Assembly (NCBI GenBank): GCA_965203755.1
Contig: OZ241910.1
Span: 620,001-684,000, forward strand
From: UBA6055 sp965203755
GTDB lineage: Bacteria > Chloroflexota > Anaerolineae > Aggregatilineales > Phototrophicaceae
Direction: 5' to 3'
DNA: 64,000 nucleotides
The notes under the pieces were generated by a model. It saw nothing but the letters and a program-made list of their open reading frames with translations. It ran no database searches and was not told the origin of the DNA. Positions 52,412 to 61,348 of the stretch are shown here, piece by piece (within the stretch, counting starts at the first letter, position 1; the number at the start of each line of letters is the position of its first letter). The position numbers and the translations under genes were made by a program.

Positions 52412-54943
52412 ATGGATACATTCGATTCAAATTCAGCCGATGAACACATCGGTACAGTTCGCACCATCAATATCAACGAAGAGATGCGCGGCAGCTATCT
52501 CGATTATGCCATGAGCGTGATTGTGGCGCGGGCGCTTCCTGATGCCCGCGATGGGCTGAAGCCGGTGCATCGGCGCATCCTGTTTGCCATGCACGATATG
52601 GGGCTGCGCCCGGGAACCGCCTACAAGAAGAGCGCCCGTCTAGTCGGCGAGGTGCTGGGCAAATATCATCCGCATGGGGATCAGGCGGTCTATGATGCGA
52701 TGGCGCGAATGGCGCAGGATTTCTCACTGCGGTATCCTCTGGTGGACGGGCAGGGGAACTTCGGCAGCCAAGACGGCGACAAACCGGCGGCCATGCGCTA
52801 TACCGAAGCGCGGATGGCAAATATCGCCAGTGAGATGCTGACGGACATTCACATGGACACCGTCGATTTCGCAGAAAACTATGACGGCACCCAGCAAGAG
52901 CCCACCGTGCTGCCAGCCCGCCTGCCGAATCTGCTGCTGAACGGCGCCAGTGGGATCGCCGTCGGCATGGCAACCAGCATCCCCCCGCATAACCTGCGCG
53001 AATTGACCGCCGCCATTATCCATCTGATTGACCATTATGAGGCTGTTGACGATATTACTGTTGACGACCTGATGCAGTTTGTCAAAGGACCCGACTTCCC
53101 CACCGGCGCCACCATCGTGGTCGGCGATGACCTGAAAGAAGCCTACGCCACCGGCAAAGGCCGAGTGGCTGTCCGATCAACCTGTGAATTTGAAGCCGGT
53201 CAGAACGACGCCGTCAGCCTCATATTCACTTCAATACCTTATCAAGTCAGCAAGGCCGCCATTATTGAACGCATCGTCAGTCTCGTGCGCGCGGGGCGCA
53301 TTGAAGCGATTCGGGATTTGCGCGACGAATCTGACCGTCATGGTCTGCGGCTGGTGGTTGAACTGAAAAAACATGCCCAGCCCCAACGGGTGCTTAATCA
53401 GCTTTATAAATTCACCCAGCTGCAAAGCGTTCACAGCATTCAAATGCTGGCGCTGGTCAACGGCGAGCCGCGGACTTTGGGACTCAAACGTTCATTGCAG
53501 ATTTACATTGAACATCGTTACGAAGTCATCGTTCGCCGCTCCGAATATGACTTGGAACGTCAGCGCGCCCGCGCCCATGTCTTGATGGGGCTGCTAAAAG
53601 CCGTATCCAGCATTGATGCCGTGATACAAACCATTCGCCATTCGCCGGACGCGAACACAGCCCGCGCCCGGCTGATGGCAAACTTTGAACTTGATGAAAT
53701 CCAGGCGAACGCCATTCTCGATATGCAGCTGCGCCGTCTGGCGGCATTAGAGCGGCAAAAGCTGCAAGATGAATATGATTCTGTGCGGTCGCGAATTGAC
53801 TATCTGGAAGACCTGCTTGGTTCACCGCACAAGATTCTTGACCTCATCCGGCAAGATGTCAGCGACATTGCCGAAAAATTTGGCGACGAGCGCAATACCA
53901 GCGTGATTTATGGCAATGCGGATCTGAATGAGGAAGAGCTTTATCGCCGGGAAAATGTCGTCATCTCTCTCACGCAGCGGGGCTATATCAAACGGGTCGC
54001 AGCCCGCCACTACCGCGCCCAGCAGCGCGGCGGCAAGGGCGTCCGGGGCATGGCAACCAAAGACAGCGATGCGCTGCTGGATGTCTTTTCTGCACACAGC
54101 CACGATACGATGCTGTTTTTCAGCAGCAAGGGCAAGGTTTATTCGCGCCGGGCATACGATATTCCAGAAACCCAGCGCGAAAAGCGCGGCGCCTGGATCC
54201 AAAGCATCCTGCCGCTTGAAAACGATGAGCAGATTACGGCGATTCTGGCGCTGCCGGTCGCTGCTTTTGCGCTGGAAGCAGCCTGCTGTGTTTTAGCGAC
54301 GCAAAAAGGGCGCATCAAACGGATCCGGCTAAGTGAATTTGCCAATGTCCGCCCCAGTGGTTTGATGGCAATAAGCCTACAGGAAGGCGATACGCTGCGC
54401 TGGGCTAAATGGACAAACGGCAAGCAGGATATCTTTATGGTTTCTGCCGATGGCCAGAGTATCTGTTTCCATGAAGCTGATGTTCGGATCATGGGACGTC
54501 AAGCGGCCGGGGTGCGGGGAATGAAACTCCGCGACAGCGACGAGGTGGCCGGCATGGATGTGGTGAGCGAAGACGACAGCCACATCCTCATTGTCACCGA
54601 AAACGGCTATGGCAAGCGCACCACGATTGATTACTATAATGTGCAGGCGCGTTACGGTCTGGGCGTCAAAACGCTCAAACGCACGGCGCGCAAGGGCTCG
54701 GTCATCGCGGTGCGCTGCATACGGGAAACAGACGGCATCATGCTCATCTCCAGAAATGGCATCGTGCTGCGAACACCGTTAGCCAAGATACCCGCAACCG
54801 GACGCAATACGCAGGGCGTGACCTTGATGAATCTTGACCGTGACGATGAGGTGGCCGGGATCGCCATCATGCACGGCGAAGATCAAGACCGTCTTGCGGT
54901 CAATGGCGAGAATCTGTCACAGCGAAACGGCAAGGAACAGTAA
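52412..54943 (+). CDS. gyrA: DNA gyrase subunit A
   Basis: An 843-residue type IIA topoisomerase subunit introducing negative supercoils with GyrB. The catalytic tyrosine is Y130 in RYTEARM. The quinolone-pocket region is YHPHGDQAVYDAMARMAQ; the residue equivalent to E. coli Ser83 is Gln91 and the Asp87 equivalent (D95) is kept. The C-terminal beta-pinwheel carries a GyrA-box variant QQRGGKG (537-543; usual QRRGGKG), favouring GyrA over ParC. No gyrB is adjacent. No strong RBS precedes the ATG. Confidence 0.93.
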   Translation: MDTFDSNSADEHIGTVRTININEEMRGSYLDYAMSVIVARALPDARDGLKPVHRRILFAMHDMGLRPGTAYKKSARLVGEVLGKYHPHGDQAVYDAMARMAQDFSLRYPLVDGQGNFGSQDGDKPAAMRYTEARMANIASEMLTDIHMDTVDFAENYDGTQQEPTVLPARLPNLLLNGASGIAVGMATSIPPHNLRELTAAIIHLIDHYEAVDDITVDDLMQFVKGPDFPTGATIVVGDDLKEAYATGKGRVAVRSTCEFEAGQNDAVSLIFTSIPYQVSKAAIIERIVSLVRAGRIEAIRDLRDESDRHGLRLVVELKKHAQPQRVLNQLYKFTQLQSVHSIQMLALVNGEPRTLGLKRSLQIYIEHRYEVIVRRSEYDLERQRARAHVLMGLLKAVSSIDAVIQTIRHSPDANTARARLMANFELDEIQANAILDMQLRRLAALERQKLQDEYDSVRSRIDYLEDLLGSPHKILDLIRQDVSDIAEKFGDERNTSVIYGNADLNEEELYRRENVVISLTQRGYIKRVAARHYRAQQRGGKGVRGMATKDSDALLDVFSAHSHDTMLFFSSKGKVYSRRAYDIPETQREKRGAWIQSILPLENDEQITAILALPVAAFALEAACCVLATQKGRIKRIRLSEFANVRPSGLMAISLQEGDTLRWAKWTNGKQDIFMVSADGQSICFHEADVRIMGRQAAGVRGMKLRDSDEVAGMDVVSEDDSHILIVTENGYGKRTTIDYYNVQARYGLGVKTLKRTARKGSVIAVRCIRETDGIMLISRNGIVLRTPLAKIPATGRNTQGVTLMNLDRDDEVAGIAIMHGEDQDRLAVNGENLSQRNGKEQ

Positions 54944-55017
54944 TGGCAAAATGCAAAGCAGCGACCAGAAGATTAAAGCCCCCGCTTTGAAAAGATGCCA
55001 TTACATGGATGCCGCAG

Positions 55018-55659
55018 CTATTCTTCAGCCACTTCAAGCAGACCGGCTTCGGCTCCTTCAGCATCTTCATCCTCAAACTGCGCCAGGTCTTCGTCAGCGC
55101 GGGCGGCGGCTGGCTGTACGATTTTGGCAATCATCTCGTTGGGATCGTTGTGAACGGTGACATTCTCGCCAAATTCAAGATCGCGCACCAGCACCTCTGC
55201 CCCCAGTTCGGTCAGTTTAGACAAGTCAATCACGATGTGATTGCGAATATCGCTGGGGAAGACTTCCAACGTCAATGAACTTCTACCGGTAATCAAGATG
55301 CCTTCGCGGGCGGCAATGACCGGACTGCCGCCTTCCATCACCACTGGAACTTCCACGCGAATCCGCTGGCTTTCATCAACTGCCAGAAAATCCACATGAA
55401 GGATATCGCCGCGCACCACATCGCGCTGCACCTCGCGGGCGAGCGACGGATAGGTTTTGCCCTCAACCACAATATCAATCAGGTTGGTGCCGCCGGCATT
55501 CATCAGCGTCACCTCAACCGCGCGGTACGGAAACTGCACACTGATGGGGTCGTTTGCTGGACCGTACACGATGCCAGGAACATAGCCCTGTTGGCGCAGC
55601 CGCCGATTCTTTTTGCCGCGTACTGTACGGACTTCAGCAGCGAGTTCAAATTCTGCCAT
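55018..55659 (-). CDS. rplY: Ribosomal protein L25/general stress protein Ctc
   Basis: A 213-residue protein: the 5S rRNA-binding L25 domain (~1-92, opening LAAEVRTVRGKKNRRLRQQG and VPGIVYG) and the TL5/Ctc C-terminal beta domain (~97-185), then a strongly acidic tail. It is the long L25 form. AGAAGGAG lies before the ATG. It converges on gyrA; the 74-bp gap has a weak AAAGC-CCCC-GCTTT hairpin (54977-54990). Confidence 0.93.
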   Translation of the reverse strand: MAEFELAAEVRTVRGKKNRRLRQQGYVPGIVYGPANDPISVQFPYRAVEVTLMNAGGTNLIDIVVEGKTYPSLAREVQRDVVRGDILHVDFLAVDESQRIRVEVPVVMEGGSPVIAAREGILITGRSSLTLEVFPSDIRNHIVIDLSKLTELGAEVLVRDLEFGENVTVHNDPNEMIAKIVQPAAARADEDLAQFEDEDAEGAEAGLLEVAEE

Positions 55660-55772
55660 ATCAGATTCTCCTTCTATTTCGCCTTCTGCGATAGGACCGG
55701 TTTGTATTTTATCATCGGCGAAAGCCGGTCTATTCTAAAACTTCGCTATAGATAAGGTCAATGCGCGATATA

Positions 55773-55796
55773 CAAAAACACCCGCCATGACGCGGG
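55773..55796 (-). terminator. Rho-independent terminator downstream of tRNA-Gly
   Basis: On the minus strand CCCGC (55796-55792) pairs with GCGGG (55785-55781), followed by TGTTTTTGT. It lies 14 bp after the tRNA 3' end. Confidence 0.6.
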
Positions 55797-55809
55797 CGCG
55801 GTTATCTGA

Positions 55810-55882
55810 AGCGGGTAACGGGGCTCGAACCCGTGACCTTCTGCTTGGGAAGCAGACGCTCTACCGACTGAGCTACACCCGC
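55810..55882 (-). tRNA. tRNA-Gly (CCC)
   Basis: A 73-nt tRNA: acceptor GCGGGTG/TACCCGC, D-arm AGCTCAGTCGGTAGAGC, anticodon loop TTCCCAA (anticodon CCC) and T-loop TTCGAGC. The discriminator is T (U73), as usual for glycine tRNAs. CCA is not encoded. Confidence 0.95.
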
Positions 55883-55930
55883 AAAGCGCACGCATTATAA
55901 AAAGGCTCGGCAGCTGTGTCAAGTTTCTGT

Positions 55931-57250
55931 TTAGGGCATCTCGACTTGTTCGCAGTCTGACAGGTCGCCGCTGATTTGAAAAACCGCCAGACATTCGCTT
56001 AGCATCGCCCCAATTTTCTGATGGCCGGCGCTGTTCCAATGATCGTCGGGTCTGGGCGCATAATCAAGCGCGGCATTAAGCAGATGGATTGGATTAAGAT
56101 AAGGCATCTCCAGTTCCGTCATTAAGCGAATCGCCGTCTGATAACGAAGACCGGGAGCGCCAATATCATCCCGATGCGGGACCAGCAGAACCAGCAGCGC
56201 CGTATCCTGCGCCATGGCCGAGTCGCGCAGGGTTCGCAGGTATTCGCGCGTCGCATCCACCTCCCGGCTGGTAAGGAAGGATTCGGTTATGCCCCGCCGC
56301 ACCGCATCAATCATTTTCAGCGCCAGCGACCCAAGGCGGGTTATGCCAATAAGCCGCTCGATTTCGCTGGCGGGAGGATCCACGGCGTGCAGACGATAAT
56401 AGAGCGTGCGCCGATCCAGCTTGACCGCATTTCCCAGGTCATCAATCCGATACTGCCGCACAGCAAATCGCTCATTCAGCCTATTCACCCCCCTCACCAT
56501 GCTGTCCATCGGAAACAGATTGTCCTTAAAATCATTCATGGTGAAGCCGAGAATCGTTAGATGCGGCTGGAGAACGAGCGCATACACCCGAAACGCGGCC
56601 AAGGCATGATTGGTTCCATTGGCGCCAATCCCAGTATTCCAGACGATGCTCTTGGGCAAGTTCGCTTCGACGGTTTCGACATACGACTTTCCGATTTCGG
56701 CGCTTGCGCCATAGGTGAATGAATCGCCCAGCGCCAGAATCCGCGTTCGCTCATCAAAGTCATCGCCCGCCGCAAATTCCTGCGTATCATGGAAGCCCTG
56801 CCGGTTTATGATACACGCCCGACCGGCAAGCTCGCCGTTCTCACAGCCGGCGACTACAGCATCATAGTTATAGCGGCAGCCGGATTCATTACAGACCCGC
56901 CACGGTTCCAGATCGGGAAATGCTTCCGGGCCCTCAAGCGGGAAGTGCGCCGGCATGCCGGCGGCCGTCAAAGCGAACTCAAGCACAATCAACGTAATGG
57001 CAGTAACGACCAGTCCCGGCGCAAGATGTTTTCTCATCTTTGTCGAAACTCGCCGCCGTACATGAGCCGACCGCAAGGCAAAAGAAACCAGGGACATAAT
57101 CAATCCGGCGGCAGTCACCAGCAGCTGCGGCAGACTCAAGCCGGGATAGCCGCCAAAAAGAACATCCTTCCCGATGCCAAGCAGAGCTATCAGGATGCCC
57201 AGCCCGGCAAGCAGGGTAAAGACGGCATTCAATATCACCGACCGCGGCAC
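55931..57250 (-). CDS. Membrane-anchored SGNH/GDSL-type hydrolase
   Basis: 439 residues from GTG 57250, chosen because AAAGGA lies 9 bp upstream and the next residues enter the first helix directly; an ATG-started reading to 57376 adds 42 poorly hydrophobic residues and abuts the divergent gene. Three transmembrane helices are followed by an extracytoplasmic SGNH domain: block I LALGDSFTYG, block II TGIGANGTNH, block III FTMNDF and block V DDHWNSAGH. It probably acts on acyl or other ester groups of envelope glycans or lipids. It is architecturally similar to the 39736-41358 protein. Confidence 0.8.
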   Translation of the reverse strand: MPRSVILNAVFTLLAGLGILIALLGIGKDVLFGGYPGLSLPQLLVTAAGLIMSLVSFALRSAHVRRRVSTKMRKHLAPGLVVTAITLIVLEFALTAAGMPAHFPLEGPEAFPDLEPWRVCNESGCRYNYDAVVAGCENGELAGRACIINRQGFHDTQEFAAGDDFDERTRILALGDSFTYGASAEIGKSYVETVEANLPKSIVWNTGIGANGTNHALAAFRVYALVLQPHLTILGFTMNDFKDNLFPMDSMVRGVNRLNERFAVRQYRIDDLGNAVKLDRRTLYYRLHAVDPPASEIERLIGITRLGSLALKMIDAVRRGITESFLTSREVDATREYLRTLRDSAMAQDTALLVLLVPHRDDIGAPGLRYQTAIRLMTELEMPYLNPIHLLNAALDYAPRPDDHWNSAGHQKIGAMLSECLAVFQISGDLSDCEQVEMP

Positions 57251-57374
57251 GCCATAATGTCCTTTCCATTCAAGCAGCGCTGTTCCAGCATTCCTTCGGG
57301 ACGGTTCACAGGATATAATTATTTGGTGACATCCGACTGCCATCATCTGAAAATATACTGGACGGAGTTCATCC

Positions 57375-58130
57375 ATGCAACTGGCCTGTCCTCAATGCGG
57401 TCAGCCCGTGCCGACCGACCATATCAATATCCAGCAGATGGTCGCCGCCTGCCCGGCCTGCGGCGATGTGTTTCAATTCACACTGGCGCAGCCGAAGCTC
57501 AAACGGCGCAAGGCGCGGCAGCCGCGCCATCTCCAGGTACGCGAAGCCGAAGGGCTGCATATCGCATATCGAACCCTTTTCCGCCTGGACAAAGACGAGG
57601 ACTTTATCGCCAGCGTCATCTCGAGCGCCGTCTTTACACTTGCAACCCTCTTTATGACCGGCGTCTATCTCGCCGGCGAGATATTCTTCACCCTGCCTTT
57701 GATATTTGGTCTGGTCACCTTGCTGATGTATTATTGGCTTGGATTGATTGTATTGAACAAAACGCATATTGATATGGGTAGCGCCTCGATCAAGGTTTCG
57801 CGTCAGCCTCTGCCCCATATCGGTCAAACGCGCGCGATTGACCTGTTTGATGTGATATCCGTTTCAACCGAAGAAACCATAGCATCCAAACAGAAAGCAT
57901 ACGACACGCCGCGTTATCACGTGTGGGCAAACAGGTCAGACAACGGCCGCAAAATCATTGTTAGCGATGTCACCGAAGACTATGCCTATTTCATTGTGCA
58001 GAAGCTGGATGAATATCTCCAGCGCGAGGACGATGTCGATACATCGCGGCTGACAATGGATGAACACCGCGCCCGGCATGACCGCTCATCCGCTGCCGAA
58101 GCGGCTGCGGCGCGAGAATCAGAATCATGA
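57375..58130 (+). CDS. Zinc-ribbon membrane protein of unknown function
   Basis: A 251-residue protein with an N-terminal zinc ribbon (CPQC 5-8, CPAC 26-29), two transmembrane helices (~77-125) and a C-terminal soluble region with an acidic/Ala-rich tail (AEAAAARESES). The ribbon-plus-PH-like architecture is common among uncharacterised bacterial membrane proteins. GGAG precedes the ATG. Confidence 0.7.
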   Translation: MQLACPQCGQPVPTDHINIQQMVAACPACGDVFQFTLAQPKLKRRKARQPRHLQVREAEGLHIAYRTLFRLDKDEDFIASVISSAVFTLATLFMTGVYLAGEIFFTLPLIFGLVTLLMYYWLGLIVLNKTHIDMGSASIKVSRQPLPHIGQTRAIDLFDVISVSTEETIASKQKAYDTPRYHVWANRSDNGRKIIVSDVTEDYAYFIVQKLDEYLQREDDVDTSRLTMDEHRARHDRSSAAEAAAARESES

Positions 58131-58203
58131 CAGATAATCCGGCGCGCGCCAACTGCCGCGACAAAGAAAACAGCGGCGCTTGCCGGGCTGCCATGACCTG
58201 TTA

Positions 58204-58227
58204 AAATTCCACCCTCATTTTGGGGGT
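58204..58227 (-). repeat. Hairpin-forming intergenic repeat, copy B
   Basis: Read on the minus strand, CCCCCAAAATGAGGGTGGAA matches copy A at 51323-51344 at nearly all positions; the stem is maintained by a G-T pair. Both copies lie just downstream of a plus-strand gene. Confidence 0.5.
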
Positions 58228-58307
58228 GTGTGGACAAAGTTAAACGTATCTGCTTTAACGAACTTATGCTATGATGCCTTGCCTGAACAGCAAAGGACGC
58301 GGGCAGA

Positions 58308-59315
58308 GTGAATGGGTTGGGACATTTCAGATTTGGGGCATTGGGACTGCTCGTCAGCCTCATCGCCATTGGCTTTATCGCACTGCAAATCAACATTGAC
58401 CGTCTTGCATCGGCGCTGTTAAACGCCGATTATCAGTTTCTACTGCCCGGCGCGGCCTTGTTGCTGCTCGGGCTCTTTACCCGCGCCATGCGCTGGCGCG
58501 TGCTGCTCGCCAGCCAACTCCCCCTGCGGCGCGCTTTTAACATTATGAACATCGCCTATCTGGTCAATGGCGTCTTGCCGCTGCGATTGGGCGAAGTCGC
58601 CCGCATTTACCTGACCGCCCGCGTCAAAGAAGCCATCCCGCCTATGCAAACGGCCAGCACGATTGTAGTCGAACGGCTGCTGGATCTGCTGGCTGTCGTC
58701 GTCATGGCTGCGCTTGCCCTGACTGCCGCCGCGGCATCGACCGCATTGCAGACAGCTGCCATGCTTGGCGCGGCGCTCGCCATTGGCGGTTTTGCGATAT
58801 TGTTTGTTTTGGCTTATCAGCGCCAATTCACCCAAGCTCTTGTCAGACGCCTGACAGCAAAAGCTGCCCTGCTCCGGCGGCTTCGGCTCGACCAACTTGC
58901 CAGCGATTTTCTTGACGGGCTGATGCCAATGCGCGATCTGCGTTCATTGGCGCTGGCCATTTTCTGGACAGGCATCAGTTGGGCTTTGTCGGCCGCCGCC
59001 AATTACATCTTCCTGTTCGCCTTCTTTGACCGCGGCGATTGGACAGCTGGCATTCTCTCGGTCGCCATGGCCGCGTTTGCTATCGCCCTGCCGATGGCCC
59101 CGGCCAGCATCGGCGCGTATGAAGCATCGATTCTGGGCGCGCTCATCCTGCTCGGCTATGAACACGAGGCCGCCATCGCCTTCGCCGTCGCCGTCCATGC
59201 CATCAACATTTTATTCAACGCCGTCACCGGGATTTTTGGCTTGGCGCAGGAAGGCATCTCATTGAGCCAATTACAATCCGGCGCGCGGCAAATGAAGCGC
59301 CGTTCCGCGAGTTAA
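58308..59315 (+). CDS. YbhN/AglD-like membrane protein (LPG synthase TM/flippase family)
   Basis: A 335-residue polytopic protein with about eight helices of the lysylphosphatidylglycerol-synthase transmembrane family (UPF0104). Typical motifs are RAMRWRVLL (~59-67), YLVNGVLPLRLGEVARIYLT (~84-103, with the conserved PxRLGE), VVERLLDLLAV and, near the end, PAS-IGAYEA. Family members assist lipid-linked glycan or phospholipid translocation. It starts at GTG 58308. It is the first gene of a tightly spaced envelope-glycan operon to 63938. Confidence 0.85.
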   Translation: MNGLGHFRFGALGLLVSLIAIGFIALQINIDRLASALLNADYQFLLPGAALLLLGLFTRAMRWRVLLASQLPLRRAFNIMNIAYLVNGVLPLRLGEVARIYLTARVKEAIPPMQTASTIVVERLLDLLAVVVMAALALTAAAASTALQTAAMLGAALAIGGFAILFVLAYQRQFTQALVRRLTAKAALLRRLRLDQLASDFLDGLMPMRDLRSLALAIFWTGISWALSAAANYIFLFAFFDRGDWTAGILSVAMAAFAIALPMAPASIGAYEASILGALILLGYEHEAAIAFAVAVHAINILFNAVTGIFGLAQEGISLSQLQSGARQMKRRSAS

Positions 59316-59322
59316 GATACCA

Positions 59323-60504
59323 ATGACCCAGCCCGACCACAGCCAGCGCAAACTCAAAATCCTAATCTCCCTTTTGTATTACTATCCTCATTTGACTGGA
59401 CTGACCTATTATGTCCAGTTGATTGCCGAGGAACTGGCGCGGCGCGGGCATCAGGTCACCGTCTTAACCGCCCGCTATCGGCAGGACTTGCCGCGCGATA
59501 CGGTGATGCACAACGGCGTCCGCGTCGTGCGGCTGTGGGCGCCGATTCGCATCAGCCGCGGCATGATCATGCCCGCCTATCCTTGGGCGATGGCGCGGCT
59601 GCTCCGCCAGCATGATGTCGTCAGCATCCACACGCCCATGCTGGAAACCGCGCTGGTCAGCCTGCTGGCTGGGATGAGCGGCCTCAAGGTCATCCCAACC
59701 CATCATGGCGACTTGGTGCTGCCCGAAAGCCGAATGAACCGACTTATCGCCAAAATTATGTTCGCTCTGTATGCTTTCATGGCGCGCCGCGCCCCCTGCA
59801 TCATCAGCCCCAGCCATGACTACGCCGACCATTCCTATTACCTGCGCCCTTTCCGCGGCAAGGTCAAGCCGGTCTACCCGCCCATCCACATCCCCAAGCC
59901 CAATGCCGAAAACGCCGACAAACTGCGGCAGCAGTGGGGACATTCGGGCGGGCCAATCATCGGCTATTCCGGCCGTTTTGTGCAGGAAAAACGTCCCGAA
60001 CTGCTCATTCGCGCGCTGGACGTCATCAATAAACAATATCCAAATGCGCGGATTGTCTTCGCCGGCGAATATGACATCCCCTACGAAGACACCTGGCGGC
60101 GCCACCAGCCGCTGATCGAAAAGTTCAAGCCGCAGTTAATTTTTCTGGGATTGATATCGGACAAGCAAAAACTGGCAGATTTTTATGCCGCCTGTGATCT
60201 CGTCGCGCTGCCCAGCGACACCGAATGCTTCGCGCTGGCGCAGGTCGAAGCGATGCTTTGCGGCGCTCCGATGGTGATGACCGACATCCCCGGCGGCCGC
60301 GTCCCAGTGACAGTCACCGGCATGGGCAAGCTGGCGCGGCCGGGCGATTGGGAATCGATTGGAAAAGCTGTCCTTGATATCTTGGATAATCCTGAAAAGT
60401 ATGTAAAATCACGAGAGTTTGTCGCCGCCTGTTTCTCATTTGAAGAAACAGTCAACCGCTATGAAGCCATCTTCCGCCAGCATGCGAGGAAGCAGTATGG
60501 TTGA
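59323..60504 (+). CDS. GT4-family glycosyltransferase
   Basis: A 393-residue GT-B fold retaining glycosyltransferase. The N-terminal domain has ISLLYYYPHLTGLTYYVQLIAEELARRGHQVTVLT-like family features (glycine-containing acceptor loop), and HHGD at ~127-130. The C-terminal donor domain has GYSGRFVQEKRPELLI and the EX7E-type motif TECFALAQVEAM (~300-311). It adds a sugar from a nucleotide donor to a membrane-linked acceptor on the cytoplasmic side. It overlaps the methyltransferase gene by 8 bp. Confidence 0.88.
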   Translation: MTQPDHSQRKLKILISLLYYYPHLTGLTYYVQLIAEELARRGHQVTVLTARYRQDLPRDTVMHNGVRVVRLWAPIRISRGMIMPAYPWAMARLLRQHDVVSIHTPMLETALVSLLAGMSGLKVIPTHHGDLVLPESRMNRLIAKIMFALYAFMARRAPCIISPSHDYADHSYYLRPFRGKVKPVYPPIHIPKPNAENADKLRQQWGHSGGPIIGYSGRFVQEKRPELLIRALDVINKQYPNARIVFAGEYDIPYEDTWRRHQPLIEKFKPQLIFLGLISDKQKLADFYAACDLVALPSDTECFALAQVEAMLCGAPMVMTDIPGGRVPVTVTGMGKLARPGDWESIGKAVLDILDNPEKYVKSREFVAACFSFEETVNRYEAIFRQHARKQYG

Positions 60505-61348
60505 TCTGGAGACCATCCAATTTATGACGCGCCGGGAAGCTGATATGTCTTTCAAGATGCGCGTCCAAACCATTTTTGAATACGTCGATCCCAGCGACGA
60601 TATGCGTATTCTTGATTTGCCCTGCGGCCGCGGCTTTTACATTAAGATGTTTCGTTATGTCAGCCAATGTCAGTTAATCGGCGTAGACCTGAACTGGGAT
60701 GTGATTCAAAAGGCAAAGCGCAACGTCGCCCATTTGGATCAGGTCGCGCTTCAACAAGGAAACATTTATAACATACCTTATCCGAACAGCAGCTTTGATG
60801 CCGTCATTTTGTCCGAAGTCCTTGAACACATCGACGATGACGCCCGCGGCCTCCGCGAAACGTTCCGCGTACTCAAACCCGGCGGCGTCGTCGCAGTTAC
60901 AGTCCCGCATGCCAACTATCCCTTCTGGTGGGACCCCATCAACAAAACCTTGGAAACCCTCTTCAATCGACATATTCCGCGCGGCGCATTCGCCGGCATC
61001 TGGGCAAATCATGTCCGCTTGTATACACCAGCGCAGCTGCGCCAGGCAGTCAAAGCGGCCGGTTTCCAAATTGAAGACGAACGGGCATTTACACATTACT
61101 GCTTTCCGTTTATTCATAATCTTGTCTATGGCATCGGCATGCCCTTGCTTGAAGCCGGCGCCCTGCCCCGATTTGCCGAATCAGCCTCCAGCCGCCTCAA
61201 CTTTGACCAAGAAGCCGGCAGCCGATGGAATCCGATTGCGCTGGGCATCGCCATCTTTAATTTTTTTGACCGCAGGAACGTCCTCAACGAGGGACCCAAG
61301 CGCTCAACCGTTACCCTAGCGATAAAAGGACGCAAGCCCTATGTCTAA
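60497..61348 (+). CDS. SAM-dependent methyltransferase (type 11)
   Basis: A 283-residue class I methyltransferase from ATG 60497, which has GAGGAAG upstream; the longer frame to 60419 lies inside the GT4 gene. Motif I is ILDLPCGRG (38-46), acidic loop LIGVDLN follows, then DAVILSEVLEHIDDD and VLKPGGVVAVTVPH. The C-terminal part is extended, as in polyprenyl- or glycan-modifying members. Its position between GT4 and GT-C genes suggests it methylates a sugar or lipid intermediate. It overlaps both neighbours. Confidence 0.85.
   Translation: MVDLETIQFMTRREADMSFKMRVQTIFEYVDPSDDMRILDLPCGRGFYIKMFRYVSQCQLIGVDLNWDVIQKAKRNVAHLDQVALQQGNIYNIPYPNSSFDAVILSEVLEHIDDDARGLRETFRVLKPGGVVAVTVPHANYPFWWDPINKTLETLFNRHIPRGAFAGIWANHVRLYTPAQLRQAVKAAGFQIEDERAFTHYCFPFIHNLVYGIGMPLLEAGALPRFAESASSRLNFDQEAGSRWNPIALGIAIFNFFDRRNVLNEGPKRSTVTLAIKGRKPYV

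Noticed and set aside
52261..52443. 60-codon ORF overlapping the gyrA start
   Set aside because: It runs through the gyrA leader and start without a supported RBS or family resemblance.
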